Positions 26,565 to 35,100 of a DNA stretch of 36,642 bases are shown in pieces. This stretch comes from an uncultured Akkermansia sp. (GTDB lineage Bacteria; Verrucomicrobiota; Verrucomicrobiia; Verrucomicrobiales; Akkermansiaceae), in NCBI GenBank assembly GCA_947624205.1, contig CANQJI010000018.1:1-36642 (forward strand), in the 5' to 3' direction. Positions within the stretch are counted from its first letter, which is position 1; each line of letters starts with the position of its first letter. The notes below the pieces were generated by a model, which was given only the letters and a program-made list of their open reading frames with translations, made no database searches and was not told the DNA's origin. The position numbers and the translations under genes were made by a program.

Positions 26565-27659
26565 TCAAAACGGCCACCAAAAGCGGCGTTTCCTCGCCAG
26601 CCTTTCCCGCAGCTCTTCCGCCTCTTTACGCAGCCCCTGTACCATTTTCATCGCTTCGGGCAACTTGCGCAATGCAGCGTACTGCTTCATCGCATCCTTG
26701 AAGGGGGAACTCGGCGATCCCCAATACGGTTTTCCTCCTTCCAAATCACTCATCACCCCAGTTCTCGCCGCGAGAATAGCTTTATCACCTATGTGCAAAT
26801 GCCCGGCAATACCGCATTGAGCCGCCACCGTCACATAATTACCGAGATGAGAGCTTCCGGCGACGCCGGATTGTGAAACCACGATGGTATGCTTGCCGAT
26901 GGTCACGTTGTGCCCGATCTGAACAAGATTATCAACCTTCGTTCCCTCGCCAATCACAGTGCGCCCAAAACGAGCGCGATCTATAGTGGTGTTAGCGCCG
27001 ATGTCAACATGGTCTTCAATCACCACAATGCCCACTTGATCCACGGTTTCATAGCGTCCCGTCTCTTTATTGAGCAAGAAACCAAATCCATCCGATCCAA
27101 TGACGGCGCCCGGCTGCACCACCACATAATTACCCAGGATACACCGCTCCCGCACCACAACACGGGCGTACAGCTTGCAATGCTCGCCGATCTGCACATG
27201 GCTGCCCACCACGCAACCGGGACCGATATCAGTTCCCTCCCCGATGCTTGCGCCGGCCTCAACGATAGCGCCTGCCTGCACTCGCACCTTTGTCGGATCC
27301 ACCTGCGCCTCCGGATGCACGAATGCCGCGGGATGTATACCGGGCTCAAAATCACCCGCCACCTTCATAAAGGCATCCACCAAAGCATTAAACGAGAGAG
27401 AGGGATTTTCCACCTCGATGAGAGCCACCCCAGGATCTGCCGGCTTACCCGGTACGCCGGGCGGCACCAGAACAACCCCGGCTTTCGTGGAGAGGTAGTC
27501 CTTGTAATATTTCTCATTGCCGAGGAAGGAGACCTCGACCGGTGTCGCCTCCGACAACGTGGCAACACCCGAAACAGAGAGGGAAGCCCCCTCCCCTGAC
27601 TCCGGGGAGATGAGCTTCCCACCTGTAAGATGCAGAACTTCTGCTAACGTAAGCGTCAT
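26565..27659 (-). CDS. lpxD: UDP-3-O-acylglucosamine N-acyltransferase LpxD
   Basis: 364 residues. LpxD adds the second acyl chain to UDP-3-O-acyl-GlcN in lipid A synthesis, in the cytoplasm. An N-terminal uridine-binding domain (about 1-100, with VEVSFLGNEKYY) precedes a left-handed beta-helix of hexapeptide repeats (about 110-310, for example VQAGAIVEAGASIGEGTDIG). The catalytic His250 lies in VQIGHNVTIG, equivalent to E. coli His239. A C-terminal helical tail (LRKEAEELRERL) completes the family architecture. It follows skp, as in the classical bamA-skp-lpxD cluster, although bamA and fabZ are not next to it. Confidence 0.95.
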   Translation of the reverse strand: MTLTLAEVLHLTGGKLISPESGEGASLSVSGVATLSEATPVEVSFLGNEKYYKDYLSTKAGVVLVPPGVPGKPADPGVALIEVENPSLSFNALVDAFMKVAGDFEPGIHPAAFVHPEAQVDPTKVRVQAGAIVEAGASIGEGTDIGPGCVVGSHVQIGEHCKLYARVVVRERCILGNYVVVQPGAVIGSDGFGFLLNKETGRYETVDQVGIVVIEDHVDIGANTTIDRARFGRTVIGEGTKVDNLVQIGHNVTIGKHTIVVSQSGVAGSSHLGNYVTVAAQCGIAGHLHIGDKAILAARTGVMSDLEGGKPYWGSPSSPFKDAMKQYAALRKLPEAMKMVQGLRKEAEELRERLARKRRFWWPF

Positions 27660-27714
27660 ACGCTTCAGACAACGGGAGGAACGACATATCCACGAACCCG
27701 GTCAAAAGCGTGCG

Positions 27715-27731
27715 CTCCCCGCAGCGGGGAG
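27715..27731 (-). terminator. Hairpin between skp and lpxD
   Basis: A 7-base stem (CTCCCCG / CGGGGAG) with a 3-base loop, 11 bases after the skp stop. No T-run follows, so it may shape stability or partial read-through into lpxD. Confidence 0.4.
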
Positions 27732-27741
27732 AGCCACGTTT

Positions 27742-28401
27742 TTACTCCTGAGGCTGCTCCGACTGCTCCGTCTGCTGCTGAGCAGCGCCACGCACGCGCT
27801 CAAGCTCAGCCTGGGCATCAAACCCAGCGGGAGCTCCCGCGTTGAGCTTCTCAAGAACAGCCGCCGTGATATCGACATTGCTCTTCACGAAGGGGAAGAC
27901 GCGATAACCGGATCCGGCGCTGAGAGCGGAAGAATCAATGACGAAGTCATACCCCTTCTCTTCAGCCACTGCCTGGACGGTATCGTGAAGCTCCTTGGAG
28001 ATGAGCGCAAGCTCACGACGCACGATCTCGCGGAAAGCGATCTGGCGGCGTTGAACGAAAGTCTTGAGTTCCTCCTGTTCGGCAGTCAGCTCATTATTGA
28101 TAGAAGCCGCCTGCTCGCGGATCTTCTTCGCGGCGGCCTCGGAAAGGGTGGGATCCATCTGCTTCTGCAGTTTTTGTCCCTCCTCGAGGAGCGTCTTCAG
28201 TTTCTCCTGACGAGCGTTGATCTCGTCTTTGATAGCATTCTCCTGTTTCTTCAAACTGGCCTCGACATCCACTCGTTTATAGAACATGATGTTGAGATCA
28301 GTCATACTCACAGAAGCGACTTTCACTTCTGCTTGAGCTGTAGCAACCATTGCGCCGCACAGAGCGGCAATCACGGACATGGTAGTGAGGAACTTCTTCA
28401 T
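27742..28401 (-). CDS. skp: OmpH/Skp-family periplasmic chaperone
   Basis: 219 residues from the ATG at 28401 (MKKFLTTMSVIAALCGAMVA; signal peptide cleaved near AQA). Skp holds unfolded outer-membrane proteins between Sec and the Bam complex. The mature start KVASVSMTDLNIMFYKR matches the family (IAVVDxxxVF). A long charged coiled coil (about 50-150, KKQENAIKDEINARQEKLKT) forms the tentacles. The strand motif GYDFVIDSSALSAG closes the beta core. The C-terminal 45 residues, rich in Gln and Glu, are an extension beyond the usual length of about 160-170. A good promoter is placed in front of it. An ORF extension to 28503 lies upstream of that promoter and is rejected. Confidence 0.9.
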   Translation of the reverse strand: MKKFLTTMSVIAALCGAMVATAQAEVKVASVSMTDLNIMFYKRVDVEASLKKQENAIKDEINARQEKLKTLLEEGQKLQKQMDPTLSEAAAKKIREQAASINNELTAEQEELKTFVQRRQIAFREIVRRELALISKELHDTVQAVAEEKGYDFVIDSSALSAGSGYRVFPFVKSNVDITAAVLEKLNAGAPAGFDAQAELERVRGAAQQQTEQSEQPQE

Positions 28402-28430
28402 AGTTTTTGAAGGGTCGTTTGATGCGGCGC

Positions 28431-28460
28431 ATTCTATCGCAAAAGTGACCAGCTGGTCAA
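28431..28460 (-). promoter_or_regulatory. skp promoter with a 14-base perfect palindrome
   Basis: TTGACC (28460-28455), 18 bases, TAGAAT (28436-28431); leader of about 30 bases. The palindrome TGACCAGCTGGTCA (28446-28459) covers most of the -35 hexamer and the adjacent spacer, where a bound repressor would block polymerase. Confidence 0.55.
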
Positions 28461-28533
28461 GCTTCTCTTGCGTCAGAAGCGCAAATTTTCTTTTTTTTCT
28501 CATTTTTTCGCGTTCGAAGACGCGGAAATCTCC

Positions 28534-29202
28534 TCAATTTCTCATCTCAGATGCCACCACACCATCGCGAATCATGAGAACCCGATCACCTCGACGCGCA
28601 ATACGCTCGTCATGGGTCACCACAACAAGCGTCTTGTGCGCATCCTCTGCCAACTCAAACAGCAGATCAAGGATTTGGTCTCCATTACGGGAATCAAGAT
28701 TACCGGTAGGCTCATCAGCAAAGATGATGGAAGGATCATGCACGAGAGCGCGCACGATGGCAACACGCTGTTGTTCGCCGCCGGAAAGTTCATTCGGCAG
28801 GTGGTTGAGGCGATGGGAGAGTCCTACTCGATCCATCAGGGAAAGTACGCGATCCGTGGCCTCCTTACCGGAAATTGCAGTAGCGAGGGAAGCGTTCTCC
28901 AGCGCAGTTAGTTCCGGCATGAGCATGTAGTTCTGGAAAATGAACCCCATCATCCTGTTGCGGAAAACAGCACGCTGTCTGGTGTTGAGCGCGTATATGT
29001 CTTCATCGTCCACAAACACCCTGCCCTGCTGTGGCTCTTCCAACCCCGCCAGTGTGTACATAAGCGTTGTCTTCCCTGCCCCGCTGGGTCCACAAAGAAA
29101 TACCTTCTCCCCCTTGCTCACGTGCAAACTCAATCCGTGCAGCACCTCGACCATCTCGTGACCGACAGCATAGCTGCGGTGTAAATTGGAAGCGCGTATC
29201 AT
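28534..29202 (-). CDS. lolD: ABC transporter ATPase, LolD/MacB type
   Basis: 222 residues from the ATG at 29202. Walker A is CGPSGAGKTT, the Q-loop region GFIFQNYMLMPELTALEN, signature LSGGEQQRVAIVRAL, Walker B IIFADEPTGNLDS, and H-loop VVVTHDERIA. The pattern with LTALENASLA and GNLDSRNGDQIL is that of LolD, the ATPase that releases lipoproteins from the inner membrane, and of the related MacB/FtsE group. No LolC/E permease is next to it in this window, so the exact complex is uncertain. The start shares one base with the panC stop (TGATG). Confidence 0.8.
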   Translation of the reverse strand: MIRASNLHRSYAVGHEMVEVLHGLSLHVSKGEKVFLCGPSGAGKTTLMYTLAGLEEPQQGRVFVDDEDIYALNTRQRAVFRNRMMGFIFQNYMLMPELTALENASLATAISGKEATDRVLSLMDRVGLSHRLNHLPNELSGGEQQRVAIVRALVHDPSIIFADEPTGNLDSRNGDQILDLLFELAEDAHKTLVVVTHDERIARRGDRVLMIRDGVVASEMRN

Positions 29203-30053
29203 CAGAGTATCTCTACGTGATCTATGAGCCGCACATCTCCGAACCATACCGCAGCAGCCAGCAGTGCCGGTTTTTCCTGCCTCACTTCCGCCCCCAGCGG
29301 TTGCAGAGTTCCTGCATGCACCATCTCGACGTAGTCTATTCTTGTACCGGGTATGGCTTGCACCAGTTTCTCAACCTCGGCAAGGGTTTCTCGAACACTC
29401 TGTCCCGCGGCATACGAGGCAGCTCCCTGCTGCAGGGCAGCGTAAAGTCCCGGAGCCAGTGTCCTCTGCTCAGGCGAGAGTCTCTCGTTGCGGCTGGAAA
29501 TAGCGAGTCCATTCGATTCGCGCACCGTGGGAACACCATGCAAAGTAATAGGGTAATCCAGATCACGCACCATCCGGCGCAGAATCGCGAGCTGCTGGAA
29601 ATCTTTCTTGCCGAAAACCGCATCCGTCGGCTGCACCATGTTGAAGAGCTTGGCAACCACCAGGCACACCCCCGCAAAATGCCCCGGTCGTTTTGCTCCG
29701 CAGAGCGTTTGCGAAAGCTGTGTTTCCTCGACCACCATGGATCGATCCGGGCAGTACATTTCCTGCGCCGTCGGCGTGAAAAGAACATCCGTCCCACAAT
29801 CCTCGCAGAGTTGAGCATCATCTTCCCTATGCTGCGGGTACGTATCAAGATCGGATGCATTATCAAATTGCACCGGATTCAAAAAGATACTAACAACGAC
29901 ATAGCCGTCTTCCCCCGCCAAATCTCTCGCGCGCCGCAGCAACTCAGCATGACCGGCATGCAGCGCCCCCATCGTTGGCACAAGCACACGGCGCTTTCCC
30001 TTGCTGCTCACAAGGGCAGCCCTTAGCTCTCTTTTAGTGATCACTCGCCGCAT
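29202..30053 (-). CDS. panC: Pantothenate synthetase
   Basis: 283 residues from the ATG at 30053. PanC joins pantoate and beta-alanine with ATP, through pantoyl-adenylate, to make pantothenate for coenzyme A. The HIGH-like ATP site is PTMGALHAGH (27-35 region), followed by SIFLNPVQFDNASDLDTYP, VFGKKDFQQL and the KMSKS-like AISSRNERLSPEQR. Length agrees with the family (about 280). Upstream starts are ruled out by the promoter. It forms a two-gene unit with lolD, an unusual pairing. Confidence 0.95.
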   Translation of the reverse strand: MRRVITKRELRAALVSSKGKRRVLVPTMGALHAGHAELLRRARDLAGEDGYVVVSIFLNPVQFDNASDLDTYPQHREDDAQLCEDCGTDVLFTPTAQEMYCPDRSMVVEETQLSQTLCGAKRPGHFAGVCLVVAKLFNMVQPTDAVFGKKDFQQLAILRRMVRDLDYPITLHGVPTVRESNGLAISSRNERLSPEQRTLAPGLYAALQQGAASYAAGQSVRETLAEVEKLVQAIPGTRIDYVEMVHAGTLQPLGAEVRQEKPALLAAAVWFGDVRLIDHVEIL

Positions 30054-30060
30054 GCGCGTC

Positions 30061-30089
30061 CTTATACCACACTGTATTGCATATTTCAA
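30061..30089 (-). promoter_or_regulatory. panC promoter, leaderless type
   Basis: TTGAAA (30089-30084), 17 bases, TATAAG (30066-30061), then exactly seven bases to the ATG at 30053. Both hexamers match the consensus in 5 of 6 positions. Confidence 0.6.
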
Positions 30090-30103
30090 GCCCCGATTCC
30101 CAG

Positions 30104-30266
30104 GGTAAACGCATTTGACGGGAAGTTAATCAACAAAGGAATGTTCTCATTGACTGATATTATCGTTTATACACATCAAAAATCATGCCGGCAAGCGTCT
30201 CGCGCCGCACGGCGCCCAAACTCCTCAAATCGCACATAGGCAAACGCATTCCCTAATGCGTTTGCC
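30104..30266. mobile_element. MITE-like element, copy A (163 bases)
   Basis: Starts GGTAAACGCATT and ends AATGCGTTTGCC, 12-base terminal inverted repeats with one mismatch. The right end also carries a full hairpin (30239-30266, 12-base arms, 4-base loop). A 39-base core (30149-30187) starting ATTGACTGATATTATCG matches copy B in 37 positions; sequence between core and hairpin differs. No coding capacity. It occupies most of the 250-base gap between panC and zupT. Confidence 0.65.
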
Positions 30267-30303
30267 CCGTCCCGATTCCGCGTATCGCAACAAGAAGGCG
30301 AAT

Positions 30304-31113
30304 TCAAATCGTGATAGCCATCACAAACATCCCGCATGCGACACCGTAAATAGAGAGATGGTGGTGCCCCCATCGCTCAGCCATGGGCAACAGTTCATCG
30401 AAAGCGATATAGACCATGATCCCCGAAACAATGGCAAAGAGAACAGCCAACATCGCACCACTCAAAAATGGCAGCAGCACCAGCATGCAAAGCAGCGCCC
30501 CCAGAGGTTCCGCCAGTCCGGTAAACGTCGCACACCAAAATGCACGCAGCCTCTTTCCCGTTCCATACATCAAAGGAAGTGCTACGGCTATACCTTCCGG
30601 AACATTGTGTACAGCCACGGCAAGAGCGACGGATACGGCGGTGTCGGTGGAATCAAATGCCGCCGCCACAGTGGCCATTCCTTCCGGGAAATTATGCAAA
30701 GCCATGGCAATGGCGAAGAAAAAGGCACTGCGGCGCACCTTTTCATCACCGGCGAATTGTCCGGTAACACGCACACGATCCAATTCCGCCGCCTCGTGCA
30801 CTTCATGCGGATTTTCGTCCTCAGGAATCAGACGATCAATTCCGCAGGCGAGTGCCATTCCTCCGAAAAATGCCAGCAGTACGCCCCATTTCTCCAGCGG
30901 AGTTCCCGCCACTTTTTCCGCAGCTGTCGGCAACAGCTCCATGAAAGAGATATACACCATCACCCCCGCGCTAGCCCCCAGCGAGAAAGTGAGCAGGCGC
31001 GTATCCGTCCGCCGCAGGAAGAGCGCCCCGGCCGCACCGATGCTTGTGCACAGCCCGGCCAAAAGAGACAAGCATCCTCCCAAAATCAACGGGTGCAAAA
31101 GCTCATCACTCAT
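30304..31113 (-). CDS. zupT: ZIP-family metal transporter (ZupT-like)
   Basis: 269 residues from the ATG at 31113, with about eight hydrophobic segments. ZIP proteins import Zn, Fe or Mn into the cytoplasm. The metal-binding helices carry HNFPEGMATV and HNVPEGIAVALPL, the two signature histidine motifs. A third family block is LGASAGVMVYISFMELLP near residue 50, repeated in SGIMVYIAFDELLP near the C-terminus. The loop between helices 3 and 4 has His and acidic residues (EDENPHEVHEA). No Zur or Fur box is obvious. The gene is alone, between two direct copies of a MITE-like element, with a leaderless-type promoter. Confidence 0.92.
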   Translation of the reverse strand: MSDELLHPLILGGCLSLLAGLCTSIGAAGALFLRRTDTRLLTFSLGASAGVMVYISFMELLPTAAEKVAGTPLEKWGVLLAFFGGMALACGIDRLIPEDENPHEVHEAAELDRVRVTGQFAGDEKVRRSAFFFAIAMALHNFPEGMATVAAAFDSTDTAVSVALAVAVHNVPEGIAVALPLMYGTGKRLRAFWCATFTGLAEPLGALLCMLVLLPFLSGAMLAVLFAIVSGIMVYIAFDELLPMAERWGHHHLSIYGVACGMFVMAITI

Positions 31114-31120
31114 GCTTCCC

Positions 31121-31149
31121 ATCGTACCACATTTCTTCATCCGTCGCAA
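31121..31149 (-). promoter_or_regulatory. zupT promoter, leaderless type
   Basis: TTGCGA (31149-31144), 17 bases, TACGAT (31126-31121), then exactly seven bases to the ATG at 31113. The -10 is moderate (4 of 6). Confidence 0.45.
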
Positions 31150-31170
31150 GCGCTTTGTCCTCTGTCCCGG

Positions 31171-31405
31171 GGCAAACGCATTTGAGGGAAGTCAATCAAC
31201 AGAGAAATGCCCTTATTGACTGATATTATCGTTTATACGTATCAAAAATCATGACAACAAGCGGTCATCATGATGATGGCTCTAAAAGGATCTCCGCATA
31301 CATTAATGATCCGAAAAAATCTGCGCAACGCGCACATTATTAATAAATCGTACATCGTACCTCGTAAATCGTACATAGGCAAACGCATTTCCTAATGCGT
31401 TTGCC
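31171..31405. mobile_element. MITE-like element, copy B (235 bases)
   Basis: Same orientation as copy A. GGCAAACGCATT at the left and AATGCGTTTGCC at the right are perfect 12-base inverted repeats; the right end again forms a hairpin (31378-31405). The core is 31215-31253. The extra length contains AAATCGTACAT twice around a CGTACCTCGT. No coding capacity or target duplication is seen. It explains most of the 31150-31552 gap; the remaining part up to 31446 shows nothing. Confidence 0.65.
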
Positions 31406-31446
31406 CTGTTCACCGATCATCCCACGAACAAACCAACTTCCCTCCC

Positions 31447-31617
31447 TCACTTCAAGCACGCCAACACCGCCGCGCGCAACCGCAAAGCCTTCTCCATGAG
31501 CCAGGCAAAATACTCCTGCCAGCTATGTCTCAAGAAAGCATCCCTTGAACCGTCAGGCCCCGAAAAAATCGTGAACAATTCGGTTAAGCTGAGCAGCAAT
31601 CTTTGAGAAGTCTTGAT
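31447..31617 (-). pseudogene. Possible C-terminal remnant of an unidentified gene
   Basis: An open frame without a credible start ends at 31447 and overlaps the end of the mcrC fragment in another frame. Its last part reads RDAFLRHSWQEYFAWLMEKA and then LRLRAAVLACLK, an amphipathic, natural-looking helical sequence, and its bases are much richer in G/C than the mcrC fragment. It could be the tail of a host gene cut by the arrival of the accessory region. I do not recognise the family, and chance coding cannot be excluded. Confidence 0.3.
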
Positions 31618-32152
31618 TCAAGTCAAGAGAACGGACGCATATTTTATTGCCACTCATGGAGTACATTTGGTCGGGATGTATTTCCTCATCCGTCTTCGCG
31701 TAGAGCAACATCCCTGCAACCGTATGCGCAGCATCCCCAAATTCAAGATCCTTGTTTTTCACGTAAGCAAAAATTTGGTAAAGATTGGCAGAATGTTGAG
31801 TAGGCGTATCATGCCGGATTTGGAGGACATGTGAGTAATACTTTGCATCAATAATCAGAACCTTATTATCCCGAGAAAGAGTAACATCGCTCTGCATGAC
31901 AGGAAGGAATTCATCGCTATCATCATCAAGCGCCCATGGAATCTGCGAAGCTTGTACGTTGATCTGCGGGAATTCCTTTTTATAGTATTTTAAAATGAAT
32001 TTCTCGTAGAGCCGGTGCATTCTGCGCTCATCAAAGAAGTCCATCAGCTTAGTTGTCCCATCGGATTGAGTCTGCAACAGTCCCTTTACGATCTTGCAGT
32101 ACCTCACACGCGTCACCTCATAACTCAGGAAATCGAAAGGATTTCTCAGAAA
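31553..32152 (-). pseudogene. mcrC: Truncated McrC-type restriction subunit (nuclease half only)
   Basis: The frame is open from 32152, just after an in-frame TAA, to the stop at 31553; the first usable start is a GTG at 32116 (187 residues). The sequence KGLLQTQSDGTTKLMDFFDE...LYEKFILKYYKKEFP and the PD-(D/E)xK core (VMQSDVTL...KVLIIDAKYY) correspond to the C-terminal half of McrC, the nuclease partner of the GTPase McrB in modification-dependent restriction. Full McrC proteins have roughly 150-200 more residues in front, which bind McrB; here they are missing, and no mcrB is present. The break lies 15 bases behind the helicase stop, so the helicase probably replaced the front of the system. 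The nuclease motif itself is intact. Base composition is A/T-rich. Confidence 0.7.
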
Positions 32153-32169
32153 TTATCCCATCCATCATT

Positions 32170-35100
32170 TTAATTCCTTTGTACGGTTACCATAATTTCC
32201 TCCTGAATCGCGCGGTCGCGGAGCTTTTGTACATAGTCATAGCCTCGAACACTGCCTATTTTACGTAAGATCCTGCAAATACCCTCCGCCGTTGCAGCCT
32301 CGCCCATTTCCTTAAGCGTTCTGCGGGGAAGAGAGCCAAACTGCTGGATATCTTCAATAACTTCATCAGCAAAGAGCTTAAGATCGTGGGGAAACTCTCC
32401 CATGTATTGCCCCAGTTTAGCAATAGCCATCGTGCTGTCAGATACACCGCCTCGCTGGGCTGCCTGTACAGCGGGTTGATAATCTTTGAGAGAAGAATAA
32501 ATTCCCTTGTTAGAGTTAGGTTCCTCATTCCTATATACCCAGAAGTCAGCACTCAGAGGGGCTCTCGGCGTATCGTAGCTGCACTCAACCAACTTCAGCG
32601 CCTCGTTCATGGGTATCTCAGCTATTTCACGTCCCGGTTTGTGTTGGATCGCAAAGAATCCCGGACCTCTCCGGCGGAACATCAGAGTTGAGTGCGGCTC
32701 CGCAAACATGGCCGTCTTTACCATGTTCGGCAAGCGCTTAATTCGCTCTAATGTTTCCGGGTGCTTTTCTTTGAGCATTTGCTCAGCCTCATGATACTTC
32801 AGCTTGGCTTCGGTGTAGGTGCTTATGGTATCCTGCTCATCCAGGCTACTGTTCAGTTTAGAGAACAAGGCTGCCGGACTGGGAGTTTCCTCCTCGGAAA
32901 AAATCTGGGCATCTTCACCAAGAATTGAGTGAATAGCAAACATCTTGCTCTCAGCCATCTCTCTGTTTTGGTTGATAGTGGATCCTCTGACTGTGGGGAA
33001 GAAGTTCAGGATGTACAGATTATCGAACATCTTTTTGCCGATGCGATTAATACGCCCGACTCTCTGAATCACGCGCGTTGGATTCCATGGAATATCATAG
33101 TTGACCACCACACCCGCGCGGTTCAGGTTGAAGCCCTCGCTCAGCTTATCGGTCGAAAGCAAAATATCATAATTATCCTCCTGTTCCTCTGCGGAGGCAT
33201 CGAAATTAGTCTTTACGCGTCTATCCATCTCTTTTGTGAAGTTATCGGCATGGACGGTCAAAAATCTCCCGGAGCACGCAGTTTTAACGTAGGACTCAAT
33301 ATGCCGCAGAGTATCTGTGTAAGCCGTAAATACCAGGACTTTGCGCTTAGTTTTTTCCTTGGGGATATCGGCATGCTTATCTCTTATAATGGCAGTAATA
33401 GCCTTGCACAAAGCCTGCGCTTTCGGGTCTGTTTCTACGAGGCGCAAGGCGTCTACCTCTTCCAGAATATGTTGCATGAGCGCGATATCGTCCCTTAAAT
33501 CCTGCAAGAATCGTCGCCCATCAAAATTATTATTGCTTAAATGGTACTCAGTGTCATTCTTTCTTTTCTTGGCAACGGAATTTTCCCTTTCTTCCAACAA
33601 TTTAAACAGCTCGGTGTAAGCATCCACATCGTCCTCAATATCCAGAACTTTATCTGTAATCTTGCGGTCGTAAATGTACATCTTAAATTTGTCAATAAAC
33701 GCCAGAGCTTGCTCCATCATTCTTTTTGCGTTTACCACAGATTGACGGAACGCTCCAAAGGAGCTTTCAAAACGAAGCGCCAGCATGCGCAAGAGCATCG
33801 TGTAAATGTTTTCCTGATAATCATCTAGCCCCTCTTTATCTTTGAGGTAGGCCTGCGGACGATAAAATGCACCATGGAATTTACCCCTCGGACCAAAGTA
33901 ATCTGTTACCACTCGGTCATAAAAAGCATCCTGTTCCGGACTCAATTCAAAGAATTGCTGCACAGGAGGCTGCACTTCTGCAAGGGTAGTAACCTCCTTA
34001 CTATAGTCCGGGTCTTGGCGCAAATCCAATCGATTGCGACGGATAACGATTTTTTCCATTACTTGGCGTATGCCTTGCGCTACCTCGGTAGCTAAATCCT
34101 GAATAGCCTCCCGAATACCCTCGTGGTTGGTCCCCTTGTTCAATCGTTGAAAATTAATCCCGCTCTTTTCCAACAGACAAGCGGCCAGATGCCAATTTTC
34201 CTGAGTGATGGCTTTGCGTACTTGGTTCACTGTTTGGAAGTCTGCCTGGAACTTGGCAAACCGTCCATCCAGATTACCGCCGGGAATAAACGGAGACTGC
34301 TTTCCACTGGAGAATAAATGCAGCAGAGCCAACAAGTCGCTGGGCCTGTTGTTAAATGGGGTGGCCGTCAGCAGCACAACATCCCTATTGCAGCAGATGT
34401 TTTTCATGTGCGCATAAGCCTCCGTCTGCTCGTTGCGGTAGTAGTGGGCCTCGTCCACTATCACCATGTCGAAGTCCGGGTCATGCTCAAGGAAATCCTC
34501 AATTTTCTGCAAATCACCTCGGGAGAACACTTCCCAATCATGCAAACCGAACTTGGTCACATATTCATGCCAACCTCCGTAAGCTCCGCCGCGTTCACCG
34601 ACCAGACCCGGAGGACAAATAATAAGTCCACGCCTCCGGCTCATGGCTGCTACCAGACTACCGATAACGGATTTACCCAAACCGACCACATCGGCAATAA
34701 TCACGCCATGGTACGCCTCCAGTTTATTCAGAGCCTGAGCTACGGCATCCACTTGATACTGAAGTCTGGAAAACCCGGCCTTATTCAGGATGCTCTCCAG
34801 CATGGCTGTTTTAAGATTGCTTTTCTGGAGCTCCAGATAATTTTTCAGGATCAGGAAATAAGCCTCAAAGGGTGAAATGGTGGCAGCCACGCTGCTGTCG
34901 TTGATAATTTCCAGCAATGTGTTACGCTGTTCCTCGTCCTCGGCCAAGGGAATAGCCTTATTCCATAGCTGCTCGTAGTAGTCCGAAGCCTCATTTGCTC
35001 CAAAATCACAAACTTCCACGTTCAATTCATCACGCAGAGATAGCCCTGGTTCGGAGAAATTACTACTACCTGTCAACCAGACTTTTTCACGCAATGATTT

